NCBI RefSeq assembly: GCF_900078545.1
Contig: NZ_FLLS01000002.1
Location: forward strand, 806,001 to 870,000
DNA from: Olegusella massiliensis
GTDB lineage: Bacteria; Actinomycetota; Coriobacteriia; Coriobacteriales; Atopobiaceae
Length of the DNA: 64,000 bases
Direction of reading: 5' to 3'
Shown here: positions 26,896-36,467 of the stretch, in pieces
Numbering within the stretch: position 1 is the stretch's first letter
Layout: the number at the start of each line of letters is the position of its first letter
Made by a program: the position numbers and the translations under genes
The notes under the pieces: model-generated
Told to the model about the DNA's origin: nothing
What the model saw: the letters and a program-made list of their open reading frames with translations, nothing else
Database searches by the model: none

Positions 26896-29691
26896 TTATT
26901 CTTCGTCGTCAAGAAGATCCTCGTTAAGCTGCTCTTCACCACCAACGTCAACTGGTTCTTCATCGTCAGCATCACGCGCACCAGCCGCTGCTAAATCGAG
27001 TGTTGCCTGTCCGACCACCCCTGCGCGAGCTGCCTTTTTCTTATGAGCAACCATGCGGGCTACCGCAGAAATACGATCGCCGTCAGCAAGGTTCATAACC
27101 TTAACGCCAGTGGTTGCACGACCCAGTCGAGAAACATCAGTTGCCTTGACGCGAATCATCACGCCGGCCTCTGTCACAATCATCAGTTCATGCTGAGGGC
27201 CTACTACGCGACAACCCACAAGGGCGCCCTTCTTTGCATTCATTGAGATGGTAAAGACGCCCTGACCACCACGGTTGTGGAGTGGGTACTCCTTAATCGG
27301 CGTGCGTTTACCATAACCCTTCTCGGTGATAACAAAGAGGTCTCCTTGGCCGTTGGAAATTTCCATGCCTAAGACCTTGGCTTCTCCACGCAGCGTAATA
27401 CCCTTTACACCAGCGCTTGCACGACCAGTAGGACGCACAACCTCCTCATCAAAAACAATGGTCTTGCCCAAATCAGAGGTTAAAATGACCAACTCACCCT
27501 TACGAACACGACGGACGCTCACAAGTTCGTCGCCAGCCTTTAGGTTAATAGCAATCAGCCCATCACGTCGACTGTTATCGTAAGCACTCATGGCCGTCTT
27601 TTTGACCATGCCTGACTGCGTTGCAAACATCAGATACTCATCAGAGGGAAATGCGCGACAGACCATAACAGCTGACAGGCGTTCGTCCTCAGACAATGTC
27701 TTAATAACATTTGCCAAAGCAGAGCCGCGCGACTGACGCGAGCCAATCGGCAGTTCATGCACCTTAAAGCGATACACCTTACCTTTGTTGGTAAAGAACA
27801 TCACATAATCATGGGTCGAGGCAACAAACAAATCCTCAACGAAGTCGCTTTCTTTGAGCGACAAACCCTGAATACCCTTACCGCCACGCTTTTGACTACG
27901 ATAGGTTGCTACAGGCAAACGCTTGATATAGCTACCGTGAGTAACGGTCACAACCATATCTTCTTCGGCAATGAGGTCCTCAACATCAAGATCTTGAGCG
28001 CCAACCTGAGAAATCTGAGTACGACGCTTATCAGAGAAGCGATCGGAAATCTGACGGAGCTCGTCTTTGATAACGCTCAAAATCTTGTCATGGTGAGCAA
28101 GCAAATCTTCAAAGTAGGCAATACGGCTACGGAGCTCCTCAATCTGTGCCACAAGCTCCTCGCGTGCAAGACCGGTCAAACGGCGTAGACGCATTTGAAG
28201 AATTGCTTCTGCTTGGATTTCATCAATGCCAAAACGCTCGTGCATACGAGACTTTGCTTCAGTATCGTCATGAGAGCTGCGGATGATATGAACAATTTCA
28301 TCGATATTATCGACCGCAATAAGCAGACCCTCACGAATATGCAAATCTTTGCGCGCTTTTGCAAGGTCATACTCAGTTCTGCGTGTCACCACATCAACTT
28401 GATGGTCAATATAGTGACCAATAATCTGACGCAGGGTCAGTGTGCGAGGTACACCATCTACCAGCGCGATATTGATGACATTGAAGTTTGACTGCAGCTG
28501 AGTGCGCTTGTAAAGGTTATTGAGAACAACCTGAGGCACAGCACCGTTTTTGAGATCAAGAACAATACGCATACCCTTGCGGTTGGATTCATCGCGCATA
28601 TCAGAAATGCCCTCGATGCGCTTTTCGTTCACCTGCTGGGCAATACGCTCCTGAAGTGTGCCCTTATTTACCTGGTAGGGAATCTCAGTTACTACTAGGC
28701 GCTGGCGACCGTTTTTTCGTTGCTCAACATGAACCTTGGCGCGCACCGTAATTGTTCCTCGACCAGTTTCATACGCATCATGAATCCCGTCAGTGCCCAT
28801 GATGGTGCCACCTGTGGGGAAGTCAGGACCTGGCAACACTGTCATAAGCTCTTCCGTGCTTACCTCAGGGTTGTCAATCATCGTGCAGACAGCATTGGTC
28901 ACCTCTGCAAGATTATGAGGAGGAACGTTGGTTGCCATACCAACAGCAATACCTTGGCTACCGTTTACCAAGAGGTTAGGAAAACGAGCAGGTAAAACCG
29001 CAGGCTCTTGCAATGACTCGTCATAGTTTGGCTGAGAGTCAACTGTTTCTTTATCCATGTCGCGCAGCATTTCCATTGCGGCATACGTAAGGCGGCTCTC
29101 GGTATAACGCATTGCTGCGGGAGGATCACCATCGATAGAACCAAAGTTACCGTGACCATCTACCAACTGCAGACGCATAGAAAAGTCTTGAGCAAGACGC
29201 ACCATTGCATCGTAAATGGACAAGTCTCCATGGGGGTGGTATTTGCCCATAACTTCGCCAACAGTCCAAGCGGACTTTTTGTGAGGACGGGAAGGCACAA
29301 TATGTGCCTCGTTCATCGCATAAAGAATACGACGCTGAACGGGCTTTAAGCCATCTCTTACATCAGGAAGAGCACGAGCAACGATAACTGACATCGAATA
29401 CTCAAGAAACGATGCTTTCATTTCGGTAGCCATATCAGCGGGTTTGAGTGTACCACCATGAATATCTACCAAAGAAAGACGTGTACCCGCCTCATCAGAG
29501 ATGGTGGGATCAAGACCTGCTCCTCCACCAAGCGTTGGTGTCACCGGTGGATTGTCTTCGTCATAATCCTCTACGAGATCAACATCCTCATCGTTTTCTT
29601 CTGTCTCATCAATATTTTCATCCTCATAAGCATCATCGTTAGTCAAATCGACAAAGTCATCCTCAGGAGGAGTGTTGTGATCATCTGCCAT
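26896..29691 (-). CDS. gyrA: DNA gyrase subunit A
   Basis: 931 residues; longer than usual because of an about 85-residue acidic N-terminal extension before the canonical start of the breakage-reunion domain. The catalytic tyrosine lies in AAMRYTESR (Y196). The QRDR reads [12 protein letters not shown] (150-161), with Leu157 where E. coli has Ser83. The C-terminal beta-pinwheel carries the GyrA box [10 protein letters not shown] (about 605). The end is acidic ([13 protein letters not shown]). AGGCCTAGG precedes the ATG. Co-oriented with gyrB, 61 nt downstream of it. Confidence 0.97.
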   Translation of the reverse strand: MADDHNTPPEDDFVDLTNDDAYEDENIDETEENDEDVDLVEDYDEDNPPVTPTLGGGAGLDPTISDEAGTRLSLVDIHGGTLKPADMATEMKASFLEYSMSVIVARALPDVRDGLKPVQRRILYAMNEAHIVPSRPHKKSAWTVGEVMGKYHPHGDLSIYDAMVRLAQDFSMRLQLVDGHGNFGSIDGDPPAAMRYTESRLTYAAMEMLRDMDKETVDSQPNYDESLQEPAVLPARFPNLLVNGSQGIAVGMATNVPPHNLAEVTNAVCTMIDNPEVSTEELMTVLPGPDFPTGGTIMGTDGIHDAYETGRGTITVRAKVHVEQRKNGRQRLVVTEIPYQVNKGTLQERIAQQVNEKRIEGISDMRDESNRKGMRIVLDLKNGAVPQVVLNNLYKRTQLQSNFNVINIALVDGVPRTLTLRQIIGHYIDHQVDVVTRRTEYDLAKARKDLHIREGLLIAVDNIDEIVHIIRSSHDDTEAKSRMHERFGIDEIQAEAILQMRLRRLTGLAREELVAQIEELRSRIAYFEDLLAHHDKILSVIKDELRQISDRFSDKRRTQISQVGAQDLDVEDLIAEEDMVVTVTHGSYIKRLPVATYRSQKRGGKGIQGLSLKESDFVEDLFVASTHDYVMFFTNKGKVYRFKVHELPIGSRQSRGSALANVIKTLSEDERLSAVMVCRAFPSDEYLMFATQSGMVKKTAMSAYDNSRRDGLIAINLKAGDELVSVRRVRKGELVILTSDLGKTIVFDEEVVRPTGRASAGVKGITLRGEAKVLGMEISNGQGDLFVITEKGYGKRTPIKEYPLHNRGGQGVFTISMNAKKGALVGCRVVGPQHELMIVTEAGVMIRVKATDVSRLGRATTGVKVMNLADGDRISAVARMVAHKKKAARAGVVGQATLDLAAAGARDADDEEPVDVGGEEQLNEDLLDDEE

Positions 29692-29752
29692 AAAACCTAG
29701 GCCTTTCTATCAGACGTGTATGGATGCTTAAGTTCTATCAACGATTCGTGCA

Positions 29753-31714
29753 TTAGATGTCGAGGAACCTGACGTCCTTTGCATGCGTCTGGATAAAGTC
29801 CTTACGCTTTTCTACTTGTGTGCCCATAAGATCAGCAACTGCACGCTCGGCTGCCATGCCATCTTCAATAGTTACCTTAAGCAAAATACGGTTTTTGGGA
29901 TCCATAGTGGTTGTCCAAAGTTGCTCGGGATCCATCTCACCTAAGCCCTTGTAACGCTGAACTGTATATTTGCTCGCGTCCTCAAACTTACTGGCTTCAA
30001 GTGCTAATTCCTCATCCGTATAAATATACTTTCCGTGCTTTTTACCCTTAGGTTTTAGCTGGTAGAGAGGCGGCTGAGCAACATAGATATAACCCGCATC
30101 AATCATAGGTCGCATAAAGCGATAGAAGAAGGTAAGCAGCAAAATACGAATATGTGCACCGTCAACATCAGCGTCTGTCATGATGACAATCTTGTGGTAA
30201 CGCGCCTTAGAAACATCAAACTCGGGGGGTACACCTGTACCAATGGCAGTAATCAAAGACTGAATTGTCTCAGAGCTCAGTGCACGATGCTCTTGTACGC
30301 GTTCAACGTTCAAAATCTTTCCGCGCAGAGGAAGAACTGCTTGAATGGAGCGATCACGTGCCGATTTGGCAGAGCCTCCTGCAGAGTCACCCTCAACAAT
30401 GAAAAGTTCTGTCATCTCAGCATCACGCACAGAACAGTCGGCAAGTTTACCGGGAAGACTTGCGCTTTCAAGCAGTCCTTTACGACGTGTTGCTTGCCGT
30501 GCCTTTTGAGCAGCCATACGACCTTTAGCCGCCGAACTGGCTTTTTTAAAGATTTCTTTTGCTTGATTTGGATGTTCTTCAAGATAGTCGGTCATGCCTT
30601 GAGAGACTACCCTGTTGGTCAGGGTGCGCATGTAAGAACTACCAAGCTTTGCCTTGGTTTGACCTTCAAACTGTGGGTCGGGAAGTTTAACTGAAATAAT
30701 AGCCGTTAAGCCTTCGCGAAGGTCGTTACCTTGGAGGTTGGGATCTTTATCTTTAAGTAGTTTATGAGAACGAGCATAGTCATTTACTACCTTAGTGAGA
30801 GCAGTTCTAAAGCCCTCAAGATGCATACCACCCTCTTCAGTAAAAATGTCATTTGCAAAACTCATCACGTGCTCAGAATAACCTTGATTCCACTGAATTG
30901 CAACTTCTACCTCGCCTTTTTGACTAAAGGGGGCATCCGGGTCAGATGTACCCTCGATATAAATAGGAGTTGCACATCTTTCAAGGACTTTTTGCTCGTT
31001 ATTGAGATATTTAACAAAGTCTACAATGCCGCCGGCATAGCAGAATTCAACAGTACGCGGCGTTAATTCACGCTCATCTATCAAAATAATTTTAAGATTT
31101 TTATTTAAAAAAGCCGTTTCTTGGAGACGATCACGCAAGGTGTCAAAATCATACGTTGTCGTCTCAAAAATCATGTCATCGGGCCAAAAAGTAATAGTGG
31201 TACCTGTGGCTTTGGACTTAGCTATTTTTTCCATCTTTTTGGTGGTTTTACCACGAGAAAATTCCATCTCAAAGATGCCACCATCGCGCTTAACCTGTGC
31301 AACAAGGCGCTTGGAAAGAGCATTGACAACAGATATACCTACACCATGCAAGCCACCGGAAACTTTATAGGCGTTGTTATCAAATTTGCCGCCTGCATGC
31401 AAAATAGTCAGAACGACCTCAAGAGTTGGCATACGTTTTTTGGGATGATTGGCGACAGGGATACCACGGCCGTTATCTTCAACCGAAATTGAATTATCGG
31501 GATGAATGGTAACTTTAATTTTATTACAAAAACCAGCCATCGCCTCGTCTACAGCGTTATCAACAATCTCCCAGACGAGATGATGAAGGCCAGCTGAACT
31601 TGTCGTACCAATATACATACCCGGACGCTTGCGAACAGCTTCAAGACCTTCAAGAATTTTGATGTCTGTTGCTTCGTAGTTGTTAGTGGTATCGTTTTTT
31701 TTGCTCGTGGGCAC
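29753..31714 (-). CDS. gyrB: DNA gyrase subunit B
   Basis: 653 residues. GHKL ATPase domain: EIVDNAVDEAMAGF (about 47-60), DNGRGIPV, HAGGKFDNNAYKVSGGLHGVG; TOPRIM domain: EGDSAGGSAK (about 440) and DADVDGAHIR (about 522). Starts with GTG 31714, AAGGGGGA upstream. The 210-nt region upstream holds a striking 14-bp inverted repeat. Forms the A2B2 supercoiling enzyme with gyrA. Confidence 0.97.
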   Translation of the reverse strand: MPTSKKNDTTNNYEATDIKILEGLEAVRKRPGMYIGTTSSAGLHHLVWEIVDNAVDEAMAGFCNKIKVTIHPDNSISVEDNGRGIPVANHPKKRMPTLEVVLTILHAGGKFDNNAYKVSGGLHGVGISVVNALSKRLVAQVKRDGGIFEMEFSRGKTTKKMEKIAKSKATGTTITFWPDDMIFETTTYDFDTLRDRLQETAFLNKNLKIILIDERELTPRTVEFCYAGGIVDFVKYLNNEQKVLERCATPIYIEGTSDPDAPFSQKGEVEVAIQWNQGYSEHVMSFANDIFTEEGGMHLEGFRTALTKVVNDYARSHKLLKDKDPNLQGNDLREGLTAIISVKLPDPQFEGQTKAKLGSSYMRTLTNRVVSQGMTDYLEEHPNQAKEIFKKASSAAKGRMAAQKARQATRRKGLLESASLPGKLADCSVRDAEMTELFIVEGDSAGGSAKSARDRSIQAVLPLRGKILNVERVQEHRALSSETIQSLITAIGTGVPPEFDVSKARYHKIVIMTDADVDGAHIRILLLTFFYRFMRPMIDAGYIYVAQPPLYQLKPKGKKHGKYIYTDEELALEASKFEDASKYTVQRYKGLGEMDPEQLWTTTMDPKNRILLKVTIEDGMAAERAVADLMGTQVEKRKDFIQTHAKDVRFLDI

Positions 31715-31763
31715 AAGTCCCCCTTCCAGGGTCGAAACATCCCTTTTATTTTACTCCATTACT

Positions 31764-31797
31764 GTATATTTTCTTTCAGGCTGGAAAGAAAATATAC
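31764..31797. promoter_or_regulatory. 14-bp perfect inverted repeat upstream of gyrB
   Basis: GTATATTTTCTTTC (31764-31777) and GAAAGAAAATATAC (31784-31797) around a 6-nt loop, 50-83 nt before the gyrB GTG. On the minus strand TTTCTT and TATACA are 17 nt apart within it, so the dyad may overlap the gyrB promoter. It is AT-rich and lacks a terminator-like U-run, and could instead be an operator or a supercoiling-sensitive cruciform. Confidence 0.5.
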
Positions 31798-31923
31798 TTA
31801 TTTCTACTTTTACATAGTTCTTTTAGGCACTCAGATACTCAATACTGCCGTGTAATTATTTTGTAAGGGTAAAATATCATAAATGGGCAATATCTATCCT
31901 AAATCTAGCTAACAGCTCACTCA

Positions 31924-32463
31924 TTATGTTCTATTTTTTATCAGGAAGGCAAGCATTGCTTGCTGTACTTGTTCTTTTAACTCAGGAGGAACCTCAGATG
32001 TCGCTTCTTCTACATATGCAAGCTCAGAAGAAGTAGGTTTACTAGCTGATTTATCACTATACACACTCTTATTCTCTCGAAAAAATTCAGTTTCCGCCGA
32101 AGCTCTTCCTGCTGCTCTTGAAAGACGAAAATCTATATGAGAGACTTCAAATCCCCAATTAGCGAGGCGCGCCAGATAAAGTTCAGTATTAGTTTTGAAA
32201 TCCGCAAGCAAAACATTTGAGTCAACATATACGACGAGTCTTGGTGTACATCCATGAGCACGGGGTGGGGCTAAAAATACTGCTTTTGTATGAGCACGTT
32301 CACGGTCACCGTTTGCTTCATTCCAAGCCTGAGTCGCTCTCTTCAACTGATTTGCACGAGAAAATACACTCGTACCGAGTACTTGCTCAAGGAGATGACT
32401 AACTTCGGTAGGTTGAAACTGTGGATCTTCAAGACGAGCATATTCTTCATAGTTGGGGCTCAA
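31924..32463 (-). CDS. dciA: DUF721 protein, DciA-like helicase loader
   Basis: 179 residues. DUF721 proteins lie between recF and gyrB in Actinobacteria and act as DciA, the loader of DnaB in bacteria without DnaC/DnaI. Here the KH-like core spans about 25-120 and is followed by a Ser/Glu-rich tail. The start is taken as TTG 32463, eight bases behind GGAGG, giving a 17-nt overlap with recF; a TTG at 32487 has no site. The assignment as DciA rests on position and length; the motif match is modest. Confidence 0.75.
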   Translation of the reverse strand: MSPNYEEYARLEDPQFQPTEVSHLLEQVLGTSVFSRANQLKRATQAWNEANGDRERAHTKAVFLAPPRAHGCTPRLVVYVDSNVLLADFKTNTELYLARLANWGFEVSHIDFRLSRAAGRASAETEFFRENKSVYSDKSASKPTSSELAYVEEATSEVPPELKEQVQQAMLAFLIKNRT

Positions 32464-33559
32464 AATGAATAACCTCCGCTTGCTCAAGTAACTCGTCGCT
32501 AAAATATCCCAGATTCGTCGTCGTTACTACTGTTTGAATATCCTTTTTAACAAAGTTCACCACCGCTAGACGGCGCGTTTCATCGAGTTCACTCATCACA
32601 TCATCAAGAAGTAAAAGGGGTGTCGATCCGACGATCTCTTTTGCCACTTCCACTTCAGCCATTTTCCACGCAAGTACGACCGAACGTTGTTGACCTTGTG
32701 ATCCAAAGTTACGTGCTGAGCGTCCACTTATTTCAAACAATACATCATCACGATGAGGACCAATAAGTGTCTGTTGACGCCGAAGATCATCTTCTCGTGA
32801 TTGTTGAAGCGCACGCGTGAGCTTGTCCACAAGTTCGTTTTTTGTCAACTCTTCCACTTTCACGTCATTATCGTCATTTTGGGAAAGTGAAGAAATATAG
32901 TGACAACTGAGTTCTTCTCCATCAGATATTTTTTGGTAGATAGGAATCATTTTCTTACAAAGACGTTGAAACATGCGGAGCCGCGCATAAAGAAGGGATG
33001 CACCACCAAGGGCAAGTGAAGCATCCCAAGCTTCTAAAAGCGAAAAATTTGGATATGTATCTTTGAGGAGGCGATTTCTCTGCTCAACTGTACGTTGATA
33101 GGCACTCAATAAATTGGCATATCCTACTGCTGCTTGCTTACCGAAATCATCCAATTCATCACGGCGTAATCGAGCAGAGCCTTTGACTAAAGATAAATCG
33201 TCAGGATTAAAAAGAATAGACATAAGAGAGCGGGGCATATCTCCTGCTTTACAAGTCTTATTGTTAGTAAAAAAACTCCGCCTATTTCCTTTGACCTGAC
33301 ACACTACATCGATAAGGCGTCCATCTCCTGTAAGCTCTGCAGCAATTTGTGCACTGTCCGTATCTTGTTTAATTAATTGCGCAGGCGTAGGTTTACGAAA
33401 AGAATATCCCGCTGTGAGCAGCTGTAAGGCCTCAATAGTGTTGGTTTTTCCTACGGCATTCGGTCCCACAAGAACCGTTACCCCAGGAGAGAAAATAAAC
33501 TCTTTTTCTTTAAAACTACGCCAGTCTTGCAGTTTTAACCTATGTACCTTGAGTCCCAC
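32447..33559 (-). CDS. recF: DNA replication and repair protein RecF
   Basis: 370 residues, SMC-like ATPase. Walker A VGPNAVGKTN (about 31-40), signature region QGQQRSVVLAWKMAEVE (about 290) and Walker B LLLLDDVMSELDETRR (about 320). Loads RecA at gaps with RecO/RecR. GTG start 33559 with AAGGGAT upstream, 9 nt after the dnaN stop, so translation is coupled. Confidence 0.96.
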   Translation of the reverse strand: MGLKVHRLKLQDWRSFKEKEFIFSPGVTVLVGPNAVGKTNTIEALQLLTAGYSFRKPTPAQLIKQDTDSAQIAAELTGDGRLIDVVCQVKGNRRSFFTNNKTCKAGDMPRSLMSILFNPDDLSLVKGSARLRRDELDDFGKQAAVGYANLLSAYQRTVEQRNRLLKDTYPNFSLLEAWDASLALGGASLLYARLRMFQRLCKKMIPIYQKISDGEELSCHYISSLSQNDDNDVKVEELTKNELVDKLTRALQQSREDDLRRQQTLIGPHRDDVLFEISGRSARNFGSQGQQRSVVLAWKMAEVEVAKEIVGSTPLLLLDDVMSELDETRRLAVVNFVKKDIQTVVTTTNLGYFSDELLEQAEVIHFEPQL

Positions 33560-33568
33560 GCGTATCCC

Positions 33569-34666
33569 TTAGAGTCTGACAGGCATCAAGAGATAGAGGT
33601 AGTTAATAGTGCCATAACTCTTAAAGACACCAGGACGCATGGACCCTTCAAGCTCTAAAGATAAGGCATCATCATCACCTACCGCACTCACGCAATCAGA
33701 AATAAAGCGATGATTCAGGGCTATAGCAACATCTTCTCCTTCAGCTTCAATAGGAAGGGTCTCATGAGCTTCACCTTGATCAGGCGTAGATGCAGTCAAT
33801 TGTAAAATACCTGCGGCAACATCGACGTCAAAGCGCACAGAAGGATTAGTAAGAGCAACAACTGATACCCTTCGAAGAGCTGCATTGAGGCGTTGAGTTG
33901 AAAGTTTAAGTTTGGTGGTACAAGACGATGAGATTAACTGTTTATAGTTGGGAAAATTACCCTCAATTCTACGAGAAATAAAGGTAGTATCGCCAAAAAT
34001 AAAAACTACTTGATTTTCAGTAGTGCCAATCATCAACTTATCAGTCATCGAGGGTAAACTTAATACCTCATGGAAGGTAGCTCCAGGAACGATTGCAGAA
34101 AATTTTTCTTCACCTGTTTCGGTGTGAGTATCACAAACCGCCAAACGATATGAGTCAGTAGCTACCAAACGAATAGTGTTGTTATCAACGGTGAGTTGAA
34201 TACCTTGCAAGATTGCACGAGACGTATCTCTTGAAGCCACACGATAGACTTTGTTAACCATTTGCCCCAAGGTATCACTGGGCAACTCAAGAGACTTTTG
34301 AAGTTCAAATTCAGGAAATTCCGGAAAATCTGCAGGCTCAAGCGCATAAAGATTAAAATTTGAACGATTACAACTGATAGTCAAACCATGAGGTGTTGCT
34401 TCAAAATTTACCGCTGCATCGGGAAGATTTTTCACAATGCTCGCGAGCATTTTTCCTGAAACAACCGTTTCTCCTGGTTCTTCAACATTAGCCGGAATAT
34501 TATGACGTATTGAAATAGTAAGATCCGTTGTCTGAAGAGTTAAGGTGCCTTCATCAGCTTTAAGATATATTCCCACAAGTATAGGAAGAGTTGAATTTGT
34601 CGCTAAGCCTTTTGAAACTACTGAGAGAGCTACATCTAATGCAGACTGACTAACCGAGAACCTCAT
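33569..34666 (-). CDS. dnaN: DNA polymerase III sliding clamp
   Basis: 365 residues with the three-domain beta-clamp fold; MRFSVSQSALDVALSVVSKGLATNSTLPILVGI and the C-terminal YLLMPVRL are family hallmarks. GGGAGG before the ATG. Downstream of dnaA with a 248-nt gap; followed by recF and dciA. Confidence 0.97.
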   Translation of the reverse strand: MRFSVSQSALDVALSVVSKGLATNSTLPILVGIYLKADEGTLTLQTTDLTISIRHNIPANVEEPGETVVSGKMLASIVKNLPDAAVNFEATPHGLTISCNRSNFNLYALEPADFPEFPEFELQKSLELPSDTLGQMVNKVYRVASRDTSRAILQGIQLTVDNNTIRLVATDSYRLAVCDTHTETGEEKFSAIVPGATFHEVLSLPSMTDKLMIGTTENQVVFIFGDTTFISRRIEGNFPNYKQLISSSCTTKLKLSTQRLNAALRRVSVVALTNPSVRFDVDVAAGILQLTASTPDQGEAHETLPIEAEGEDVAIALNHRFISDCVSAVGDDDALSLELEGSMRPGVFKSYGTINYLYLLMPVRL

Positions 34667-34914
34667 GTCAAACCTCCCACACCTGAGTACTTATATATAT
34701 CTATATAAATAAAAACTAATAGAATTAGTAATGCCTGTAGAAAAGTAGAAAACCTTACAAACTACCAGTACAAAGCTAATTTTTTTAGTTACAAATCCTT
34801 ACAATCTTTCTTCATCATCAACAAAAAAATACCCTGTAGTAAAAATGAGGGAAATTTTTTACTTCTTCAAACCTTCCTTTAACGTAGTTTTTTACAAACC
34901 GCCTTTATGAGCTT
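34667..34914. other. dnaN-dnaA intergenic region, possible part of oriC
   Basis: 248 AT-rich bases with a TATATATATCTATATAA run (about 34692-34708), a short dyad ACTAAT-aga-ATTAGT (34715-34729), and degenerate DnaA-box-like sequences on the minus strand (TTTTCTACA, TTTACTACA). In many Actinobacteria oriC lies in exactly this interval, so it is the second candidate here. Confidence 0.4.
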
Positions 34915-36408
34915 TTATGCCTTGTCGCTAATGTCATTTTGAAGTGAGTCAACACGGTCATGGAAAAGGCGATCTTTTGTTTTTATATCTTCAACCCACG
35001 CTATGGAGTGTTTAACAGTTGCATGAGTGCGATTGCCAAATTTCTTGCCAATATCTGCAAGCGTGTTGTCTGTCATCTCCCTTGTGAGCCAAATAGCTAC
35101 ATGCCGTGGTTCCATCAACTCTTTATTTCGCTTTGAACCAACTAAATCTTCGTGAGAAATATCGTAATAGTTTTCCACAGCTTTTTGAATGTGACTGACG
35201 GTGACAATCTTTTGCCCTGTCGGCCATTTTTGTTGAGAGGCACGAATAACATCTTCACGACTGAGCGCTCCCCCACGACTCTCTTTTTGATGTGCAAGCA
35301 TAAGAAGCGACTGTACGAAACCTTTAATGAGTCGAATAGAAGTTCCAGCACGATCAGCCATTAAACGACGAAGGTCTTCAGAGATTGTTCCATCCATCCC
35401 CTGAATATGTTCTTCAGACGCATCTGAGCGCATACTCTCATAAAACGCGTTAACGAGGTTTAATTTGAGCTCATAATCTGGCACCTGAATAGATACAGTG
35501 ACACCTGAATCCATACGGCTCGTGTCGCGCTCGTCAAATTTACTTTCACCCATACCTAATTGCGAGGGGCTGCGGTCAGCTGCTAATACAATTTGCTTAC
35601 CGTGGCTTACCAATGCATTAAAGGTTTCAAAGAAAAATCTAATAGTGCCTGCAGCGGTCTGCATATTTTGAATATCGTCAATAATCAACACATCGACGTC
35701 TTGATAACTACGCGCCAAAGCAGATCGAGGGGGCGCAGAAGGATCATTCATTGAAGTGCGATAATCTTCAACAAACTGTGATGCTGAGCGATAAACGCAA
35801 AGTCGCGTGGAATCATTAGCAGCAATATAATTTTGGATCGCACGGAGTAAGTGAGTTTTTCCTAAGCCGCTCTTCCCGTAAATAAAAAGAGGGTTATAGC
35901 TCTTATTAATGCCATTTGCGACTTGTTTTGCCGCCTCAAATGCCAAAATATTTTCTTCGCCAGCGACAAAACGATCGAAGGTGAGTTTTGAATCAGTTTC
36001 AGGTATGTCCTCCGCCAAGAAATTACTTGGTCGTGTTTTTTGATTTGCCATATCCGGAACATATTCGGGTTGGTTTGAGGTGATAAGAATAACAGTAGGT
36101 TCCGATTGAGACTCAGAAAGATTAAGAGCAGAACTTTGTTGCGAATTATTGTGACCCAAACGTACAGTGAGTGTTAAAGGTTGAAAAGCAGCAGCACTTA
36201 AGCATTCTTCAATTAGTGGTTGTTCACGCTCGATTTTGCGGCGTGCAAAAGAAAGCTCAGTTTCGATGATAAGAGAGTCTTCAGTGAGATCTGCTGGGGT
36301 GCAACTGCGTAACATAGCAAGAGTGGCTGCATTCATATCACGCTCTTTAAGGAGCGTAATGACATCAGCCCATAATGCCTCAGCATCAGTCATTTTTTCC
36401 TCACTCAT
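34915..36408 (-). CDS. dnaA: chromosomal replication initiator DnaA
   Basis: 497 residues. Domain I about 1-80, linker, AAA+ domain with Walker A GKSGLGKTH (178-186) and Walker B VDVLIIDDIQ (about 232), and domain IV with the IGKKFGNRTHATVKHSI DNA-binding signature near residue 465. AGGGGA precedes the ATG. A TTTTCAACA (minus strand, 36430-36438) lies just upstream, suggesting autoregulation. Confidence 0.97.
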   Translation of the reverse strand: MSEEKMTDAEALWADVITLLKERDMNAATLAMLRSCTPADLTEDSLIIETELSFARRKIEREQPLIEECLSAAAFQPLTLTVRLGHNNSQQSSALNLSESQSEPTVILITSNQPEYVPDMANQKTRPSNFLAEDIPETDSKLTFDRFVAGEENILAFEAAKQVANGINKSYNPLFIYGKSGLGKTHLLRAIQNYIAANDSTRLCVYRSASQFVEDYRTSMNDPSAPPRSALARSYQDVDVLIIDDIQNMQTAAGTIRFFFETFNALVSHGKQIVLAADRSPSQLGMGESKFDERDTSRMDSGVTVSIQVPDYELKLNLVNAFYESMRSDASEEHIQGMDGTISEDLRRLMADRAGTSIRLIKGFVQSLLMLAHQKESRGGALSREDVIRASQQKWPTGQKIVTVSHIQKAVENYYDISHEDLVGSKRNKELMEPRHVAIWLTREMTDNTLADIGKKFGNRTHATVKHSIAWVEDIKTKDRLFHDRVDSLQNDISDKA

Positions 36409-36467
36409 GGGTCCCCTGTCTAAAAAATTTGTTGAAAAGTACCGCTAGTATAGGCTAAAAAGGACGG

